The notes under the pieces: model-generated
Seen by the model: the letters and a program-made list of their open reading frames with translations, nothing else
What the model was told of the DNA's origin: nothing
The model's database searches: none
Part shown: positions 52,403-61,551 of the stretch, piece after piece
How the letters are laid out: every line of letters starts with the position of its first letter
Position numbering within the stretch: the stretch's first letter is position 1
Source of the DNA: Paenibacillus amylolyticus
GTDB lineage: Bacteria > Bacillota > Bacilli > Paenibacillales > Paenibacillaceae
DNA length: 64,000 nucleotides
Assembly: GCF_001570725.1 (NCBI RefSeq)
Contig: NZ_BCNV01000011.1
Span: forward strand, 124,001-188,000
Reading direction: 5' to 3'
Position numbers and translations under genes: made by a program

Positions 52403-52450
52403 AAAGAGGATGGCGCAATACCTGGTTACAGGTGCTGCGCCATCCTCTTT
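52403..52450 (+). terminator. Terminator after psd
   Basis: A perfect 15-bp stem (AAAGAGGATGGCGCA and its complement) with an 18-base loop, ending in CTCTTT. It lies 18 bp after the psd stop. Confidence 0.85.
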
Positions 52451-52524
52451 ATGCATTCATATTCATCCATGTATACATACAGTACGAAGCTATGCTCCGT
52501 CGTTATTGGTCTGCTGAGTTCTCC

Positions 52525-52641
52525 TCAAAACCACACATCTTGCAAGTCCTCTGCCGGTTTGAAGCGGCGCAGACGGTTCCGGAAAATATTGCATCCCTTC
52601 GTAGAGCATCCCCGGTTGCGGACCCGACGTTTTCCGTTCAT
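52525..52641 (-). CDS. Candidate 38-residue basic peptide
   Basis: An ATG at 52639-52641 behind AAGGGGG with good spacing opens a 38-codon frame. The peptide starts MNGKRRVRNRGCSTKGCN, has 12 Lys/Arg and two cysteines four residues apart (CSTKGC), and ends DLQDVWF. No homologue is recognised. It lies between the psd terminator and the AraC-type gene, on the same strand as the latter, 90 bp past its stop. The RBS and composition favour a real gene, but it is too short for certainty. Confidence 0.45.
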   Translation of the reverse strand: MNGKRRVRNRGCSTKGCNIFRNRLRRFKPAEDLQDVWF

Positions 52642-52732
52642 CACAAGTTCCCCCTTTTGGTCATCTGGAATGCTAGATAATTACCCTTGCTTTCCAGACT
52701 TGAAACGTTGTCATGTTCTTCCCATCAGAATT

Positions 52733-53518
52733 CTAACGAATCTCGGATGGGCTTTTGCCTGTATACTGCTTGAACTGACGACTGAAGAAGAATATATCCC
52801 GGTACCCCAGAGCATCAGCCACTTCGGTCACATTCATGCCGGTATGCACCAGCAGATGTTCCGCCCGTTCAATACGCATACGGATAATATAAGATTGCAC
52901 CGATGATCCGACCAGTTCTTTGAACTTGATCGAGAAGTATCGGGGTGATAAGCCAGCCCGTGCAGCCAGATCTTCCACCCGATGCGTAATCCCGGGATGC
53001 TGACGCACATAATTGGCGACCTCCTGGATCACATCGGATAACTGGTTGCTTACCTTTTTCTCCACAGGTTCTTCCGTATCGGCGCGCAGCAAATGAATCA
53101 TCAGCTGTTTTAGAATCAATCGACTCTCTTCATCACGTCCGTACACATCCGATAAGAACAGTCTTACATAACGTGCCAACAAATGCTCAAATTCCACCGT
53201 TTCCTGTACCTCACGATAGGACTGGGGAACATCAGTAACAGGCTCGTCCACATCAAAGTGAATATACGTAAGTACCAACGGTTTTTGCTTATTATGTGTT
53301 GCCGTAGGATGATCGCCTGGTCTGAACAAAAAACAACTACCCTTCCCAACTTCATAGGACTGGTCATTCAGTACAAGCGTTCCTTCACCACTCCATACAT
53401 AAAATAAATCATAGTTTTGCATCGGTTTTTCCCGTTTCTGCCACTTCCAGCCCGGTTCACAGACAATTTTGGCGACAGCGGGCAAAATAACAAATGATGA
53501 CGGCGATGCCTGCAGCAT
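52733..53518 (-). CDS. AraC family regulator with cupin sensor domain
   Basis: A 261-residue regulator. The N-terminal cupin includes YDLFYVWSGEGTLVLNDQ and SCFLFRPGDHPTATHN; the C-terminal 100 residues hold the two helix-turn-helix units (VEDLAARAGLSPRYFSIKFK and VTEVADALGYRDIFFFSRQF) and end GKSPSEIR. The ATG follows GGGGGAG. No adjacent sugar or transport gene reveals its target; the nearest neighbours are a MocR-type regulator and psd. It is probably a sugar or metabolite sensor controlling distant genes. Confidence 0.9.
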   Translation of the reverse strand: MLQASPSSFVILPAVAKIVCEPGWKWQKREKPMQNYDLFYVWSGEGTLVLNDQSYEVGKGSCFLFRPGDHPTATHNKQKPLVLTYIHFDVDEPVTDVPQSYREVQETVEFEHLLARYVRLFLSDVYGRDEESRLILKQLMIHLLRADTEEPVEKKVSNQLSDVIQEVANYVRQHPGITHRVEDLAARAGLSPRYFSIKFKELVGSSVQSYIIRMRIERAEHLLVHTGMNVTEVADALGYRDIFFFSRQFKQYTGKSPSEIR

Positions 53519-53696
53519 GTCGCCACTCCCCCTTGATAGTTAATCTCTCTGCATATGGCATCATTCTGATCTGAATCTCACTTCTTCAATCAAGGCCATA
53601 TGTATTTCAGTATGTTGCATCATTCAATACAACTTGCTCATATATGATCTCTGCTCCTACAGGAGCGAAATGTCTTATCCCATTATACAGCGGAAT

Positions 53697-55154
53697 TCAC
53701 TGAAACGAAAATGTGCACTTCTCCCAGGCTAGCCGCATTCGCCGGATTCCCTCTGTTATCTCTTCTTTCTCCAGATGTGCAAAAGCAAAACAGGCCGCGG
53801 GATGACCTGAAGTCAGCCGATATCGCTCTGCATCACGGAATAGTATGCCATCCTCCTCAGCAAGCTTTTTAAATTGCTGATAACTGTCCTCATCGCCATT
53901 CCAGGTAGCGTAGATATGCAGTCCTGCATCACCAAGCTGCATCGTGAATGCCTCCGGCAACTGCAGTTCCATCTCTCGCACAAAAAAATCATGCCGTTCC
54001 CCGTATAACCGGGTTAACCGCCGTAAGTGCCTCAGGTAACCTCCTCGGGTCATAAATTTTGCCAGTGCGCGCTGCTCTAACAGCGCCGGAGGTACCGGTT
54101 CATACAGCGCCTTGGCGGCAAGCAAAGGTTCTACCAGACCAGGTGGCAGGACGGCGTAGCCCAGTCGAAACGAAGCAACCATCGTTTGTGAGAATGAACC
54201 GACGTAGATGACGCGCTGTTCACGATCAAGCACTTTAAGGGGTTCAATCGGTCTTCCGCCCCACCGGAATTCGCTGTCATAATCATCTTCAATAATGACC
54301 GCATTCCGCTTCGAGGCCCACGCAAGCAAAGCACGTCTTCTGTCCAATCCCAGCACGGCTCCTGTTGGAAACTGCCGGGTAGGGGTAACAAATAACGTCT
54401 GTGCCTCCCATGGCTGGGGAATAATACCCGCGGTATCCACATCTGCCGGGATGATGTTCCCACCACAGGACTTAACGGCATGGGCAATGCCCGGATACCC
54501 CGGATTCTCCAATACAACCGCTGCCCCCTCTGCAATCAGCAGCTGGGATAGCAGAGTGATGCCTTGCATTGAACCGCTGAACAATACAATCTGTGATGCA
54601 TCAGCCTGGATGCCACGTGTCCATCTGAGATGGGAGGCGATGGCTTCACGCAGCTCCGGATCACCGGCTGCACCGCTAGGTTCTCGCCAACCACTGCGAT
54701 GAACAGCAGCGAGCGCACTCTTCCACTCCGCCAACGGGAAATGTTCTGCTGGCATGCGCTGCATTTGGAAATTAATGATGGACGGCTTCGGTGAAGGCAG
54801 CTGGGCCCGTGGGACATCATGTTGTGTATTCAACATCTGGACTCGTTCGCCCCAGGGAGACAGCCTGAGAACGGCTTCCTGTTTCTCATTTTCCTGTGTC
54901 GATAATGTTTCCGTTACAAATGTACCTCTTCCCCGATGTGCATGGACATAACCATCCGCAAGCAGCATGTCGTATACCTGAGCTACCGAACCACGTGACA
55001 TCTCATATTGTCTTGCCAGTTCGCGCGTCGAAGGAAGCCTCGTGCCTCCCTCCAGTGTGCCTGCATGAATGGCATCCCGTAACGCATGGTACAATGCCTC
55101 ATACTTGTATCGATGCTGAAGTTCATAGGTATCCATCGGCAGCCACAATTCCAT
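53697..55154 (-). CDS. MocR/PdxR-type regulator lacking the PLP lysine
   Basis: A 485-residue GntR-aminotransferase fusion regulator. The ATG at 55152-55154 follows AGAGGTG; a longer frame upstream lacks an RBS and gives an oversize protein. Residues 15-80 are the GntR winged helix (GTRLPSTRELARQYEMSRGS). The rest is a fold-type I aminotransferase domain with ENPGYPGI, IIEDDYDSEFRW (Asp291) and FRLGYAVLP. The residue that should be the Schiff-base lysine in GSFSK is Gln323 (GSFSQTMVASFRLGY, codon CAA). It therefore cannot bind PLP in the usual covalent way. It is divergent from a PNPOx-like gene, the usual MocR arrangement. Confidence 0.9.
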   Translation of the reverse strand: MELWLPMDTYELQHRYKYEALYHALRDAIHAGTLEGGTRLPSTRELARQYEMSRGSVAQVYDMLLADGYVHAHRGRGTFVTETLSTQENEKQEAVLRLSPWGERVQMLNTQHDVPRAQLPSPKPSIINFQMQRMPAEHFPLAEWKSALAAVHRSGWREPSGAAGDPELREAIASHLRWTRGIQADASQIVLFSGSMQGITLLSQLLIAEGAAVVLENPGYPGIAHAVKSCGGNIIPADVDTAGIIPQPWEAQTLFVTPTRQFPTGAVLGLDRRRALLAWASKRNAVIIEDDYDSEFRWGGRPIEPLKVLDREQRVIYVGSFSQTMVASFRLGYAVLPPGLVEPLLAAKALYEPVPPALLEQRALAKFMTRGGYLRHLRRLTRLYGERHDFFVREMELQLPEAFTMQLGDAGLHIYATWNGDEDSYQQFKKLAEEDGILFRDAERYRLTSGHPAACFAFAHLEKEEITEGIRRMRLAWEKCTFSFQ

Positions 55155-55192
55155 CGTGCACCTCTCTCCATCCGTCTTCATTCTTGATCCCT

Positions 55193-55226
55193 GACCAATT
55201 GGCCTACTAAAGTGAATGTAAATTGG
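55193..55226. promoter_or_regulatory. Candidate MocR operator in the divergent promoter
   Basis: Repeated ATTGG elements (CCAATTGGCC at 55195-55204 and AAATTGGAT at about 55220-55228) lie between the MocR-type and PNPOx-like genes. MocR proteins commonly bind direct repeats with this sort of spacing. Pattern evidence only. Confidence 0.3.
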
Positions 55227-55310
55227 ATCTATTTCATTGTCAATGTATGAACTAATGTTATCCATAAGATATGGCGTTCTATTATACATTTCATTGATGG
55301 GGGAATACAC

Positions 55311-55928
55311 ATGAGACGGAAAGAATTCACAGTAGATGAAGAACAGGAGATTACCGCATTTCTGGATCAGTGCTCCTTCGGGTTTCTGGGAACGGTCAGT
55401 CCGGATGGACAACCACGGGTTACACCGCTGAATTTCGTTTATATGGACGGTCACTTTTATTTTCACGGCAGTCTGGCTGGCGAGAAGATGAAACAGATTA
55501 AGCAGGATTCGTCGGTCAGTTTCACGGTGGCTGAAGAGTTCTCCCTGATTCCATCCTATTTCAGTGATCCCGAGCTTGCTTGTCCAGCGACTTCTTTCTT
55601 CAAAAGTGTCATGGCCTTCGGTCAGGCAGAACCGGTTAAGGATCTGGACATCAAAGGCAAGGTACTACAACGCTTCATGGAGAAACTCCAGCCACAAGGC
55701 GGATATGTGCCCATTGATGCTACTGACTCGCGTTACACAGGCAACCTCAAAGCTGTAGCCGTTGTAAGAATAGTACCAGAACGAATCAGCGCCAAGTTTA
55801 AATTCGGACAAAATCTCTCCAGTGAACGATTCGATCATATCAGTGGTCAACTGGAGCAACGCAATGAGGGACGAGATGCCGAAACCGCTGAGATGATGCG
55901 GAAATATTGTCCATTTCATCAGCAATAA
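55311..55928 (+). CDS. Pyridoxamine 5'-phosphate oxidase-like flavin protein
   Basis: A 205-residue FMN-binding split-barrel protein of the PNPOx-like/NimA group. It reads CSFGFLGTVSPDGQPRVTPL, NFVYMDGHFYFHGSLAGEKM and KAVAVVRIVPERISAKFKFG. The ATG follows GGGGGA. Members bind FMN, heme or F420 and reduce or sequester small compounds; true PdxH is less likely because the substrate-binding C-terminus differs. Divergence from the MocR-type gene suggests it is that regulator's target, perhaps tied to vitamin B6 or oxidant stress. Confidence 0.88.
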   Translation: MRRKEFTVDEEQEITAFLDQCSFGFLGTVSPDGQPRVTPLNFVYMDGHFYFHGSLAGEKMKQIKQDSSVSFTVAEEFSLIPSYFSDPELACPATSFFKSVMAFGQAEPVKDLDIKGKVLQRFMEKLQPQGGYVPIDATDSRYTGNLKAVAVVRIVPERISAKFKFGQNLSSERFDHISGQLEQRNEGRDAETAEMMRKYCPFHQQ

Positions 55929-56059
55929 GATTCATTTTCAGAGGATTCATCCAAGGATAAATTCAGCTAATTTTCACCTTAAAACCGTCTGCAACAACGC
56001 GGTAAAGCGATATAACTGTCATGTTGCGTAATTTCCGTGACGGGGGGATGTCAAGGTGT

Positions 56060-56065
56060 TATAAT
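56060..56065 (+). promoter_or_regulatory. Consensus -10 box before the aminotransferase gene
   Basis: TATAAT at 56060-56065, about 40 bp before the start codon. No good TTGACA-like -35 lies at 17 bp; TGACGG sits at roughly 20 bp. The gap 55929-56059 has nothing else recognised. Confidence 0.45.
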
Positions 56066-56106
56066 GTTAGGCAGTTGAATCCCAAAGACTTGGAAGGATG
56101 AAAAGA

Positions 56107-57405
56107 ATGAATCCACTGGCTGAACAGTTGAACGAAAGTATTCAGGCAGGCAGCAGTCACGTCTACTCCATGCTGTCACAGCTCGGCAAAGAAATTTATT
56201 TCCCTAAAGAAGGTATCTTGAGTCAATCTGCTGAAGCAGCAAGCTTGGCCAAAACCTATAATGCAACGATTGGTATCGCTCTAGAGGGCGGTGTGCCGAT
56301 GCATCTTCCGGTTATCCAGGAGAAGCTCTCTGCATTCCAGCCGAAAGATCTTTACCCTTACGCTCCGCCTGCAGGCAAGCCTGAATTGCGGACCGTCTGG
56401 AGAGACAAGATGCTGAAGGAAACACCTTCGCTTGAAGGTAAAACGTTCGGTAACCCGATTGTAACCAATGCATTAACCCATGGACTTAGTATCGTAGCCG
56501 ACCTGTTTGCCGATGAAGGGGACGCTGTCATATATCCGGATAAAAACTGGGAAAATTATGAGCTGACCTTCGGAATTCGTCGTCATGGCCAGTTGGTTCA
56601 TTATCCCCTGTTCGATGATCAATTGAACTTCAACAGCGAAGGCTTGCTTCAGGCCCTGCTTGATCAGAAGGACAAAGGTAAAGCGATCGTACTGCTCAAC
56701 TTCCCGAATAATCCTACAGGTTATACGCCTGGAGCCGAAGAAGCAGATGCGATTGTGAGCACGATTCTTCAGGCAGCTGAAGCTGGCGTTAACGTGGTTG
56801 CTGTAACAGATGATGCCTACTTCGGGCTGTTCTTCGAAGATTCCATTCATGAATCCCTATTTGGCAAACTTGCCAATATTCATCCACGTGTTCTGACTGT
56901 AAAAGTGGATGGTGCAACCAAGGAAGAATTCGTATGGGGCTTCCGCGTTGGATTCATTACGTATGCCCATGAAGATGCAGCCGTTCTGCACGCATTGGAA
57001 CAGAAGACACTCGGTATTATCCGGGCAACCATCTCCAGTGGCCCGCATCCTTCCCAGACCTTTGTATTGGATGCGCTCAAAGCACCGGAATTTGAAGCAC
57101 AGAAACAGGAGAAGTTCGAGATTATGAAAGGCCGTGCCAACAAGGTGAAGGCCATTCTCGATAGCGGCAAGTATGAAGATGCATGGGATTATTATCCCTT
57201 CAACTCTGGTTACTTCATGTGCCTGAAGCTGAAAGAAGTTGGTGCTGAAGAACTTCGAAGCCACTTGCTGCACAAATACGGTGTCGGTACAATCGCGCTG
57301 GGTGAAGCGGATCTGCGAATCGCCTTCTCCTGTATCGAAGAATCCGGATTGGAAGATCTGTATGAAACCATCTATCGTGGAGTTCAGGATCTGCAGACGA
57401 CCTAG
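56107..57405 (+). CDS. Class I/II aminotransferase
   Basis: A 432-residue PLP enzyme of fold type I. GGAAGG abuts an ATG at 56098 and is nine bases from the ATG at 56107, which I prefer (first residues MNPLAEQLNESIQ). The PLP lysine is Lys272 (VKVDGATKEEFVWGFRVGF), the cofactor-ring Asp235-Asp236 lies in AVTDDAYFG, and NFPNNPTGY supplies Asn202. It is closest in feel to aromatic/aspartate aminotransferases of the TyrB-like group, but substrate choice cannot be read. Monocistronic, with a strong terminator at 57482. Confidence 0.9.
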   Translation: MNPLAEQLNESIQAGSSHVYSMLSQLGKEIYFPKEGILSQSAEAASLAKTYNATIGIALEGGVPMHLPVIQEKLSAFQPKDLYPYAPPAGKPELRTVWRDKMLKETPSLEGKTFGNPIVTNALTHGLSIVADLFADEGDAVIYPDKNWENYELTFGIRRHGQLVHYPLFDDQLNFNSEGLLQALLDQKDKGKAIVLLNFPNNPTGYTPGAEEADAIVSTILQAAEAGVNVVAVTDDAYFGLFFEDSIHESLFGKLANIHPRVLTVKVDGATKEEFVWGFRVGFITYAHEDAAVLHALEQKTLGIIRATISSGPHPSQTFVLDALKAPEFEAQKQEKFEIMKGRANKVKAILDSGKYEDAWDYYPFNSGYFMCLKLKEVGAEELRSHLLHKYGVGTIALGEADLRIAFSCIEESGLEDLYETIYRGVQDLQTT

Positions 57406-57481
57406 TTAACACACCGTAACGAAGTTACAACAATCTCAATAAATCAGGGACACAGGATCATGTCTGTACCCTGCATGATAT

Positions 57482-57537
57482 AAGAACCCTTTGTATAACC
57501 GCGACGTTTCATGTCTACGGATATACAAAGGGTTCTT
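57482..57537 (+). terminator. Terminator after the aminotransferase gene
   Basis: A perfect 15-bp stem, AAGAACCCTTTGTAT and its complement, with a 26-base loop, ending in TTTTATGTTTT. Confidence 0.85.
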
Positions 57538-57669
57538 TTATGTTTTAGCTGCCCAAAAGCTTTAATTTCTGACTTTACCGGGCATCGGCCCAATCAGCCT
57601 ACCCCCAAGGCACATAATATACGATGTACGCAAGGGCGTGCCAAACAACCACTTGAAAGGGGAATGACC

Positions 57670-57798
57670 ATGTCTGGAGTTGAAGATACAAGAGGCGGTT
57701 ATGGATGCGGCGGTTACGGCGGAGGATTTACAAACACAGGTGCCATTCTCGTTCTTTTCATCTTGCTCGTGATTATCACTAAATCGTTCCTCTGTTAG
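57670..57798 (+). CDS. YjcZ family small sporulation protein
   Basis: A 42-residue protein with a Gly/Tyr-rich N-terminus (GGYGCGGYGGGFTNTG) followed by one hydrophobic helix (AILVLFILLVIITKSFLC). This is the YjcZ-type sporulation family found in Bacillales, small membrane proteins of unknown biochemical role expressed in sporulation. The ATG at 57670 is about six bases from AAAGGGGA; the ATG at 57664 is too close. It has its own terminator downstream. Confidence 0.88.
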   Translation: MSGVEDTRGGYGCGGYGGGFTNTGAILVLFILLVIITKSFLC

Positions 57799-57858
57799 TA
57801 CCAATACACACTTGCGCGAGAATCAAGTGATCTGACCGCATGATTCCATTACAGCACA

Positions 57859-57900
57859 AAGAAGGGTATACCGGGATACAGCCCGGCATACCCTTCTTTT
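57859..57900. terminator. Terminator between yjcZ-like and ecsB genes
   Basis: AAAGAAGGGTAT-A-CCGGG pairs with CCCGG-C-ATACCCTTCTTT around a six-base loop, with A and T runs on the two sides. It lies between convergent genes and likely serves both. Confidence 0.85.
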
Positions 57901-57967
57901 GTTATCTTTTGTACCTCTCACTGATGAACCCAATGTAATAAATTGAGTTGGTCAGGTGTCGGATCGT

Positions 57968-59185
57968 TTACTCGTCTTCTTCTTCCTTCAACCACTTGTT
58001 ACCTTGCGAACGCCGCATGATTACAATGACCAGTATGCCCAATACAAGTGCCACTCCAGTGATGCTTAGTCCACTCACTCCGGCAGCTAGCATAGGCAGC
58101 CACATGAGCAATGCAGCCAATGCGTGCAGATGGAATATGAATCCTAACACCTGGGAACGACGACTTTCTCCCGAGATCGGATAGATCATAATCCAGAACG
58201 ATTCACTATGACTGCGACGCAGCGCACCTAACTGAACACCTGCAAGCAACAGGAAGAACAGATACACACCTACACCAAAGTAGCTGCCTGCTGTCCACCA
58301 GGATAGTAACATGCCCAGTACAACTAGGCGTAACACGATTGAGAACACTTCGGTTCGAATAAACGTTTTGGTAATCAGATATCGGTAAGCTTTCCCTGCA
58401 TTCCAGGGAAGACCGCTCCCCAATTTGCTAAGCCAGCGACGCGAACTTACTTTCTGTCCGGATGAAGGTACATCCACGAACCAGCCGAGCGTCCGCATAA
58501 CCCTGCCAGCCTGCCCCCGCTCTACCTGAATCAATCGTTCCCACGCTACCCGATGTTTCACCGGTATACGCAAGGCGACGATGTAGACGACAGCCAGCAG
58601 CAGCAGGAACCAGACGCTGCGTTGCGGTGGCTGCCACAGCCATGCGCCAACCGCCAGCACTGCCAGAGCCCATCGCAAGAGACGATATCCTCTTGCTGCC
58701 CCGAGCTGAACCATTCTTAGCTCTTGCCACGCTCCATAACTGGACAACCCTTTCCACAGCAACAGGAATACGATGAACCAGCCAAATGGCCGTGCATCCA
58801 GATCTGCTCTGACATAGAGAGGCCACAGTGTAACAAATACAAGCAGCAAGCCCAGACTTTTATATATGACACCCCGGGCAAAGCTATTCTTCAAATACTC
58901 CTGCATCCGGTATTCCTGTGGTCGCAGGAACACGATATCTGCCGGAAGCAGATATGTACGATAACTGCTAAACAGCACTAGCGGTGCCAGCAGCAACAAT
59001 GCAATCCAGCGAATCGGAAATTCAGCCGGAATGTTCTGGACAAACGATGTATACCAGGCGGAGAACGCAATGACGAGAAATAAAAAGACCATAGCTACAC
59101 CGCTCTGGATCACATAACCCAGATAAGGAAGAATTCCGTTCCAGAATCCTGTGCGTCTTTGCTTCCATAGCAGCTTGAGATCCAT
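57968..59185 (-). CDS. ecsB: ABC transporter permease EcsB
   Basis: A 405-residue membrane protein with about eight to ten hydrophobic segments, the permease partner of EcsA. In Bacillus the Ecs transporter affects secretion, competence and regulated intramembrane proteolysis; it is believed to clear peptides from the membrane. The ATG at 59183-59185 is six bases from AGGGA and starts two bases past the ecsA stop. Conserved pieces include FLRPQEYRMQEYLKNSF and FIRTEVFSIVLRLVVLGM. The C-terminus is charged (KWLKEEEDE). Confidence 0.9.
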   Translation of the reverse strand: MDLKLLWKQRRTGFWNGILPYLGYVIQSGVAMVFLFLVIAFSAWYTSFVQNIPAEFPIRWIALLLLAPLVLFSSYRTYLLPADIVFLRPQEYRMQEYLKNSFARGVIYKSLGLLLVFVTLWPLYVRADLDARPFGWFIVFLLLWKGLSSYGAWQELRMVQLGAARGYRLLRWALAVLAVGAWLWQPPQRSVWFLLLLAVVYIVALRIPVKHRVAWERLIQVERGQAGRVMRTLGWFVDVPSSGQKVSSRRWLSKLGSGLPWNAGKAYRYLITKTFIRTEVFSIVLRLVVLGMLLSWWTAGSYFGVGVYLFFLLLAGVQLGALRRSHSESFWIMIYPISGESRRSQVLGFIFHLHALAALLMWLPMLAAGVSGLSITGVALVLGILVIVIMRRSQGNKWLKEEEDE

Positions 59186-59187
59186 GC

Positions 59188-59940
59188 TCAATCCCTGCCT
59201 TGTACGAGGGAATAGAACATGTGCTCCAGCGTGGCATCCGATTCCCCGAATTGGGAGCGCAGTTCATTCAGCGTCCCTTGAGCAATAACCTGCCCACGGT
59301 GCAAAACGATAAAACGGTCACAGTAATTTTCAATCGTCGACAGAATGTGTGAACTGAGCAAGATGGATGATCCCGAAGCTTTCATCTCCAGCATAAAATC
59401 AAGCAAGGAGCGAATACCGAGCGGGTCCAGCCCCAGGAAAGGCTCATCAATGATGTACAGTGGTGGTCCGGCCACAAAAGCACACATGATCATAACCTTT
59501 TGTCGCATCCCCTTGGACAGGTGAGTCGACAGACTTGTACTTTTCTCATTCATGCGGAACAATGCCAGCAATTTCTCTGTACGTTGTTTGAAGTCAGCCT
59601 CCGACACATTGTACGCTCTTGCCGTAAATTCCAGATGCTCCATCACCGTCATCTCATCATACAGTTCAGGTGATTCAGGTACGAATGCCATGGCCGATTG
59701 GTAGATCTGCGCATCCTCGTCCCTCTTCTTGCCCATCACTCGCACTTCGCCCTGTTGAGGGGTCATCAAGCCGAGGATATGTTTCATGGTTGTGCTTTTG
59801 CCAGCACCGTTTAATCCGATCAGTCCGACCATCTCTCCACGTCCGACTTCCAGATCGATGCCGTGAAGGACCGGCCGTTTGGCGCTATAGCCTCCGCTTA
59901 GCCCGCTGATTTGCAGAACAGGCGATTGAACGTTTTCCAT
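59188..59940 (-). CDS. ecsA: ABC transporter ATPase EcsA
   Basis: A 250-residue ATPase. Walker A is GLNGAGKST, the signature LSKGMRQKV, Walker B LYIIDEPFLGLDP and the H-loop LLSSHIL. The start ATG follows AAAGGGG with a second GGGA closer in. The order ecsA-ecsB with near-overlap is the conserved arrangement. The helicase gene ends upstream of it at 61341-59968 in the same direction, 27 bp away, so ecsAB may be partly co-transcribed with it. Confidence 0.93.
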   Translation of the reverse strand: MENVQSPVLQISGLSGGYSAKRPVLHGIDLEVGRGEMVGLIGLNGAGKSTTMKHILGLMTPQQGEVRVMGKKRDEDAQIYQSAMAFVPESPELYDEMTVMEHLEFTARAYNVSEADFKQRTEKLLALFRMNEKSTSLSTHLSKGMRQKVMIMCAFVAGPPLYIIDEPFLGLDPLGIRSLLDFMLEMKASGSSILLSSHILSTIENYCDRFIVLHRGQVIAQGTLNELRSQFGESDATLEHMFYSLVQGRD

Positions 59941-59967
59941 CTATCCCTGCACCCCTTTCGTCAGATT

Positions 59968-61341
59968 CTATTCTTCGGAGCGTGGCGTTTTGTCTTTACT
60001 CCACTTGGGTGCTCCCTTGTTTTTACGATCCTGTTCGCGCTCCGTGCGGCCTGTATTGCCAGCTGGTTTGCTACCCGCTGGACGCGAATTGGAGATTGTA
60101 GCTCGGGTACCGCCATTGCGGCTGCCCTGACCTGGTTTGCGATCTCTGGATTGTCCTGGTTTTCTGGAGAACGAATGTCCCTCAGGACGTGTGTCCGGAC
60201 GCGGATCAGCCTCCAATACTTTACCGCCAAAGAGTACACGTTCTGGCAGTTCAATTCCGAGTTCACGTGCGAATTTACGCATAATGAAGATCTGTGTTTC
60301 GTCCACAATAGACAGTACAATACCCGAGCGCCCCATCCGGCCTGTACGACCTGCACGGTGAACATAGTGCTCCGAGTCAAATGCAGGGTCATAGTTAATG
60401 ACCATTGGCAGGCCTTCGATATCCAGTCCTCTGGCAGCGACTTCACTGGCGATCAGCAATTGCAGTTTACCGTTACGGAATGCAGACAATACGTTACTAC
60501 GGGTCACTTTGTCAGCATCGCCATACAGCGCAGCAGCGGACAAGCCCAGATGATTCATTTTCGCTTCCACTTCACCAATATCCTCTGTTGCATTCACAAA
60601 TACAATTGCCCGATCCGGGTTGTACTGTCTAACCAGACGACGCAGCATGTCAATTTTGTTGCGGTTCTCTTCTACAAAATAAAAATGCTCAAGGCCCGCA
60701 GCCGTAGCACGGTCCGGTTCAATTCCAATCTGAACAGGCTCTTTCATCTCACGCTTTGCGAGTCCAGCCGTATGCTCATCAATGGTTGCTGACAGGAAAA
60801 TCAGCTGACGGTCGCGCAGTGCACTTTTAAGAACAAAGTTCACGTCACTTACGCCGCCAAGTTGGAATACCTGATCCGCTTCATCAATAACAATGGTGGA
60901 AACGTTGTGCATTTTCAGTTTTTTGAGTGTAATCAATTCTTTCAGTCGTCCCGGTGTACCCACGACCAATTGCGGATGCTCACGCAGCTTCTCGATCTGA
61001 CGTTTAGCCGCTGCGCCACCAATCAGACCCAATACGCCGATCTTGCGTTCTTCCCCGTAGCGCTGTGCCTCACGTACAATTTGCATCGCCAGCTCTTGTG
61101 TTGGTGCAATAACAAGCTTCTGGGTACCTTTAATATCCATTTTGATGGATTGTAACAGTGGCAGCAAATATGCCAACGTTTTTCCTGTTCCCGTCTGGGA
61201 TTTGGATACGACATCTCGGCCTTCCAAAATAACCGGGATTGTCTGAGCCTGCACAGGTGAAGGTTCGTTAATGCCATGTTTCGCCAAAACGGCCTCCAGA
61301 TCCTGTTCCACGCCAATTGAAGCAAATGTTTGATTCGTCAT
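59968..61341 (-). CDS. DEAD-box RNA helicase
   Basis: A 457-residue ATP-dependent RNA helicase involved in ribosome assembly or RNA turnover. The ATG at 61339-61341 is nine bases from AAAGGA. Motifs in order: Q motif (FASIGVEQDL), SQTGTGKT (Walker A), PTQELAMQI, VIDEADQVF (DEAD), FLSATID (SAT), RAIVFVNATEDIGE, ARGLDIEGL and HRAGRTGRMG. The C-terminal 75 residues are Arg/Gly/Ser/Pro-rich (PGQSRDRKPGQGSRNGG), a disordered RNA-binding tail. Closest to CshA/CshB-type enzymes. Confidence 0.94.
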   Translation of the reverse strand: MTNQTFASIGVEQDLEAVLAKHGINEPSPVQAQTIPVILEGRDVVSKSQTGTGKTLAYLLPLLQSIKMDIKGTQKLVIAPTQELAMQIVREAQRYGEERKIGVLGLIGGAAAKRQIEKLREHPQLVVGTPGRLKELITLKKLKMHNVSTIVIDEADQVFQLGGVSDVNFVLKSALRDRQLIFLSATIDEHTAGLAKREMKEPVQIGIEPDRATAAGLEHFYFVEENRNKIDMLRRLVRQYNPDRAIVFVNATEDIGEVEAKMNHLGLSAAALYGDADKVTRSNVLSAFRNGKLQLLIASEVAARGLDIEGLPMVINYDPAFDSEHYVHRAGRTGRMGRSGIVLSIVDETQIFIMRKFARELGIELPERVLFGGKVLEADPRPDTRPEGHSFSRKPGQSRDRKPGQGSRNGGTRATISNSRPAGSKPAGNTGRTEREQDRKNKGAPKWSKDKTPRSEE

Positions 61342-61491
61342 GTATGTCCATCCTTTTAATTTATTCATTTTGATGCTAGCCCTGCTTGTGCCTACTAAAA
61401 CCGAAGCCTGTCATCACATTACCTTTCATTATATGCGAAAAAAGCCCGTGGACCAAATCTTATTCAGGAATTGTCCATTTGCACACAAAAA

Positions 61492-61522
61492 AAAGAAAAG
61501 CCCCTCGGCGGAGCCTTTCTTT
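61492..61522 (-). terminator. Terminator of the SDR gene
   Basis: On the minus strand AAGGCTCC-GCCGA-GGGGCTT folds as a short stem (one bulge, one G-U pair) followed by TTTTCTTTTTTTTG, 30 bp past the SDR stop. Confidence 0.65.
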
Positions 61523-61551
61523 CATCCCGTATATGATGCCCAGTATTGCAT

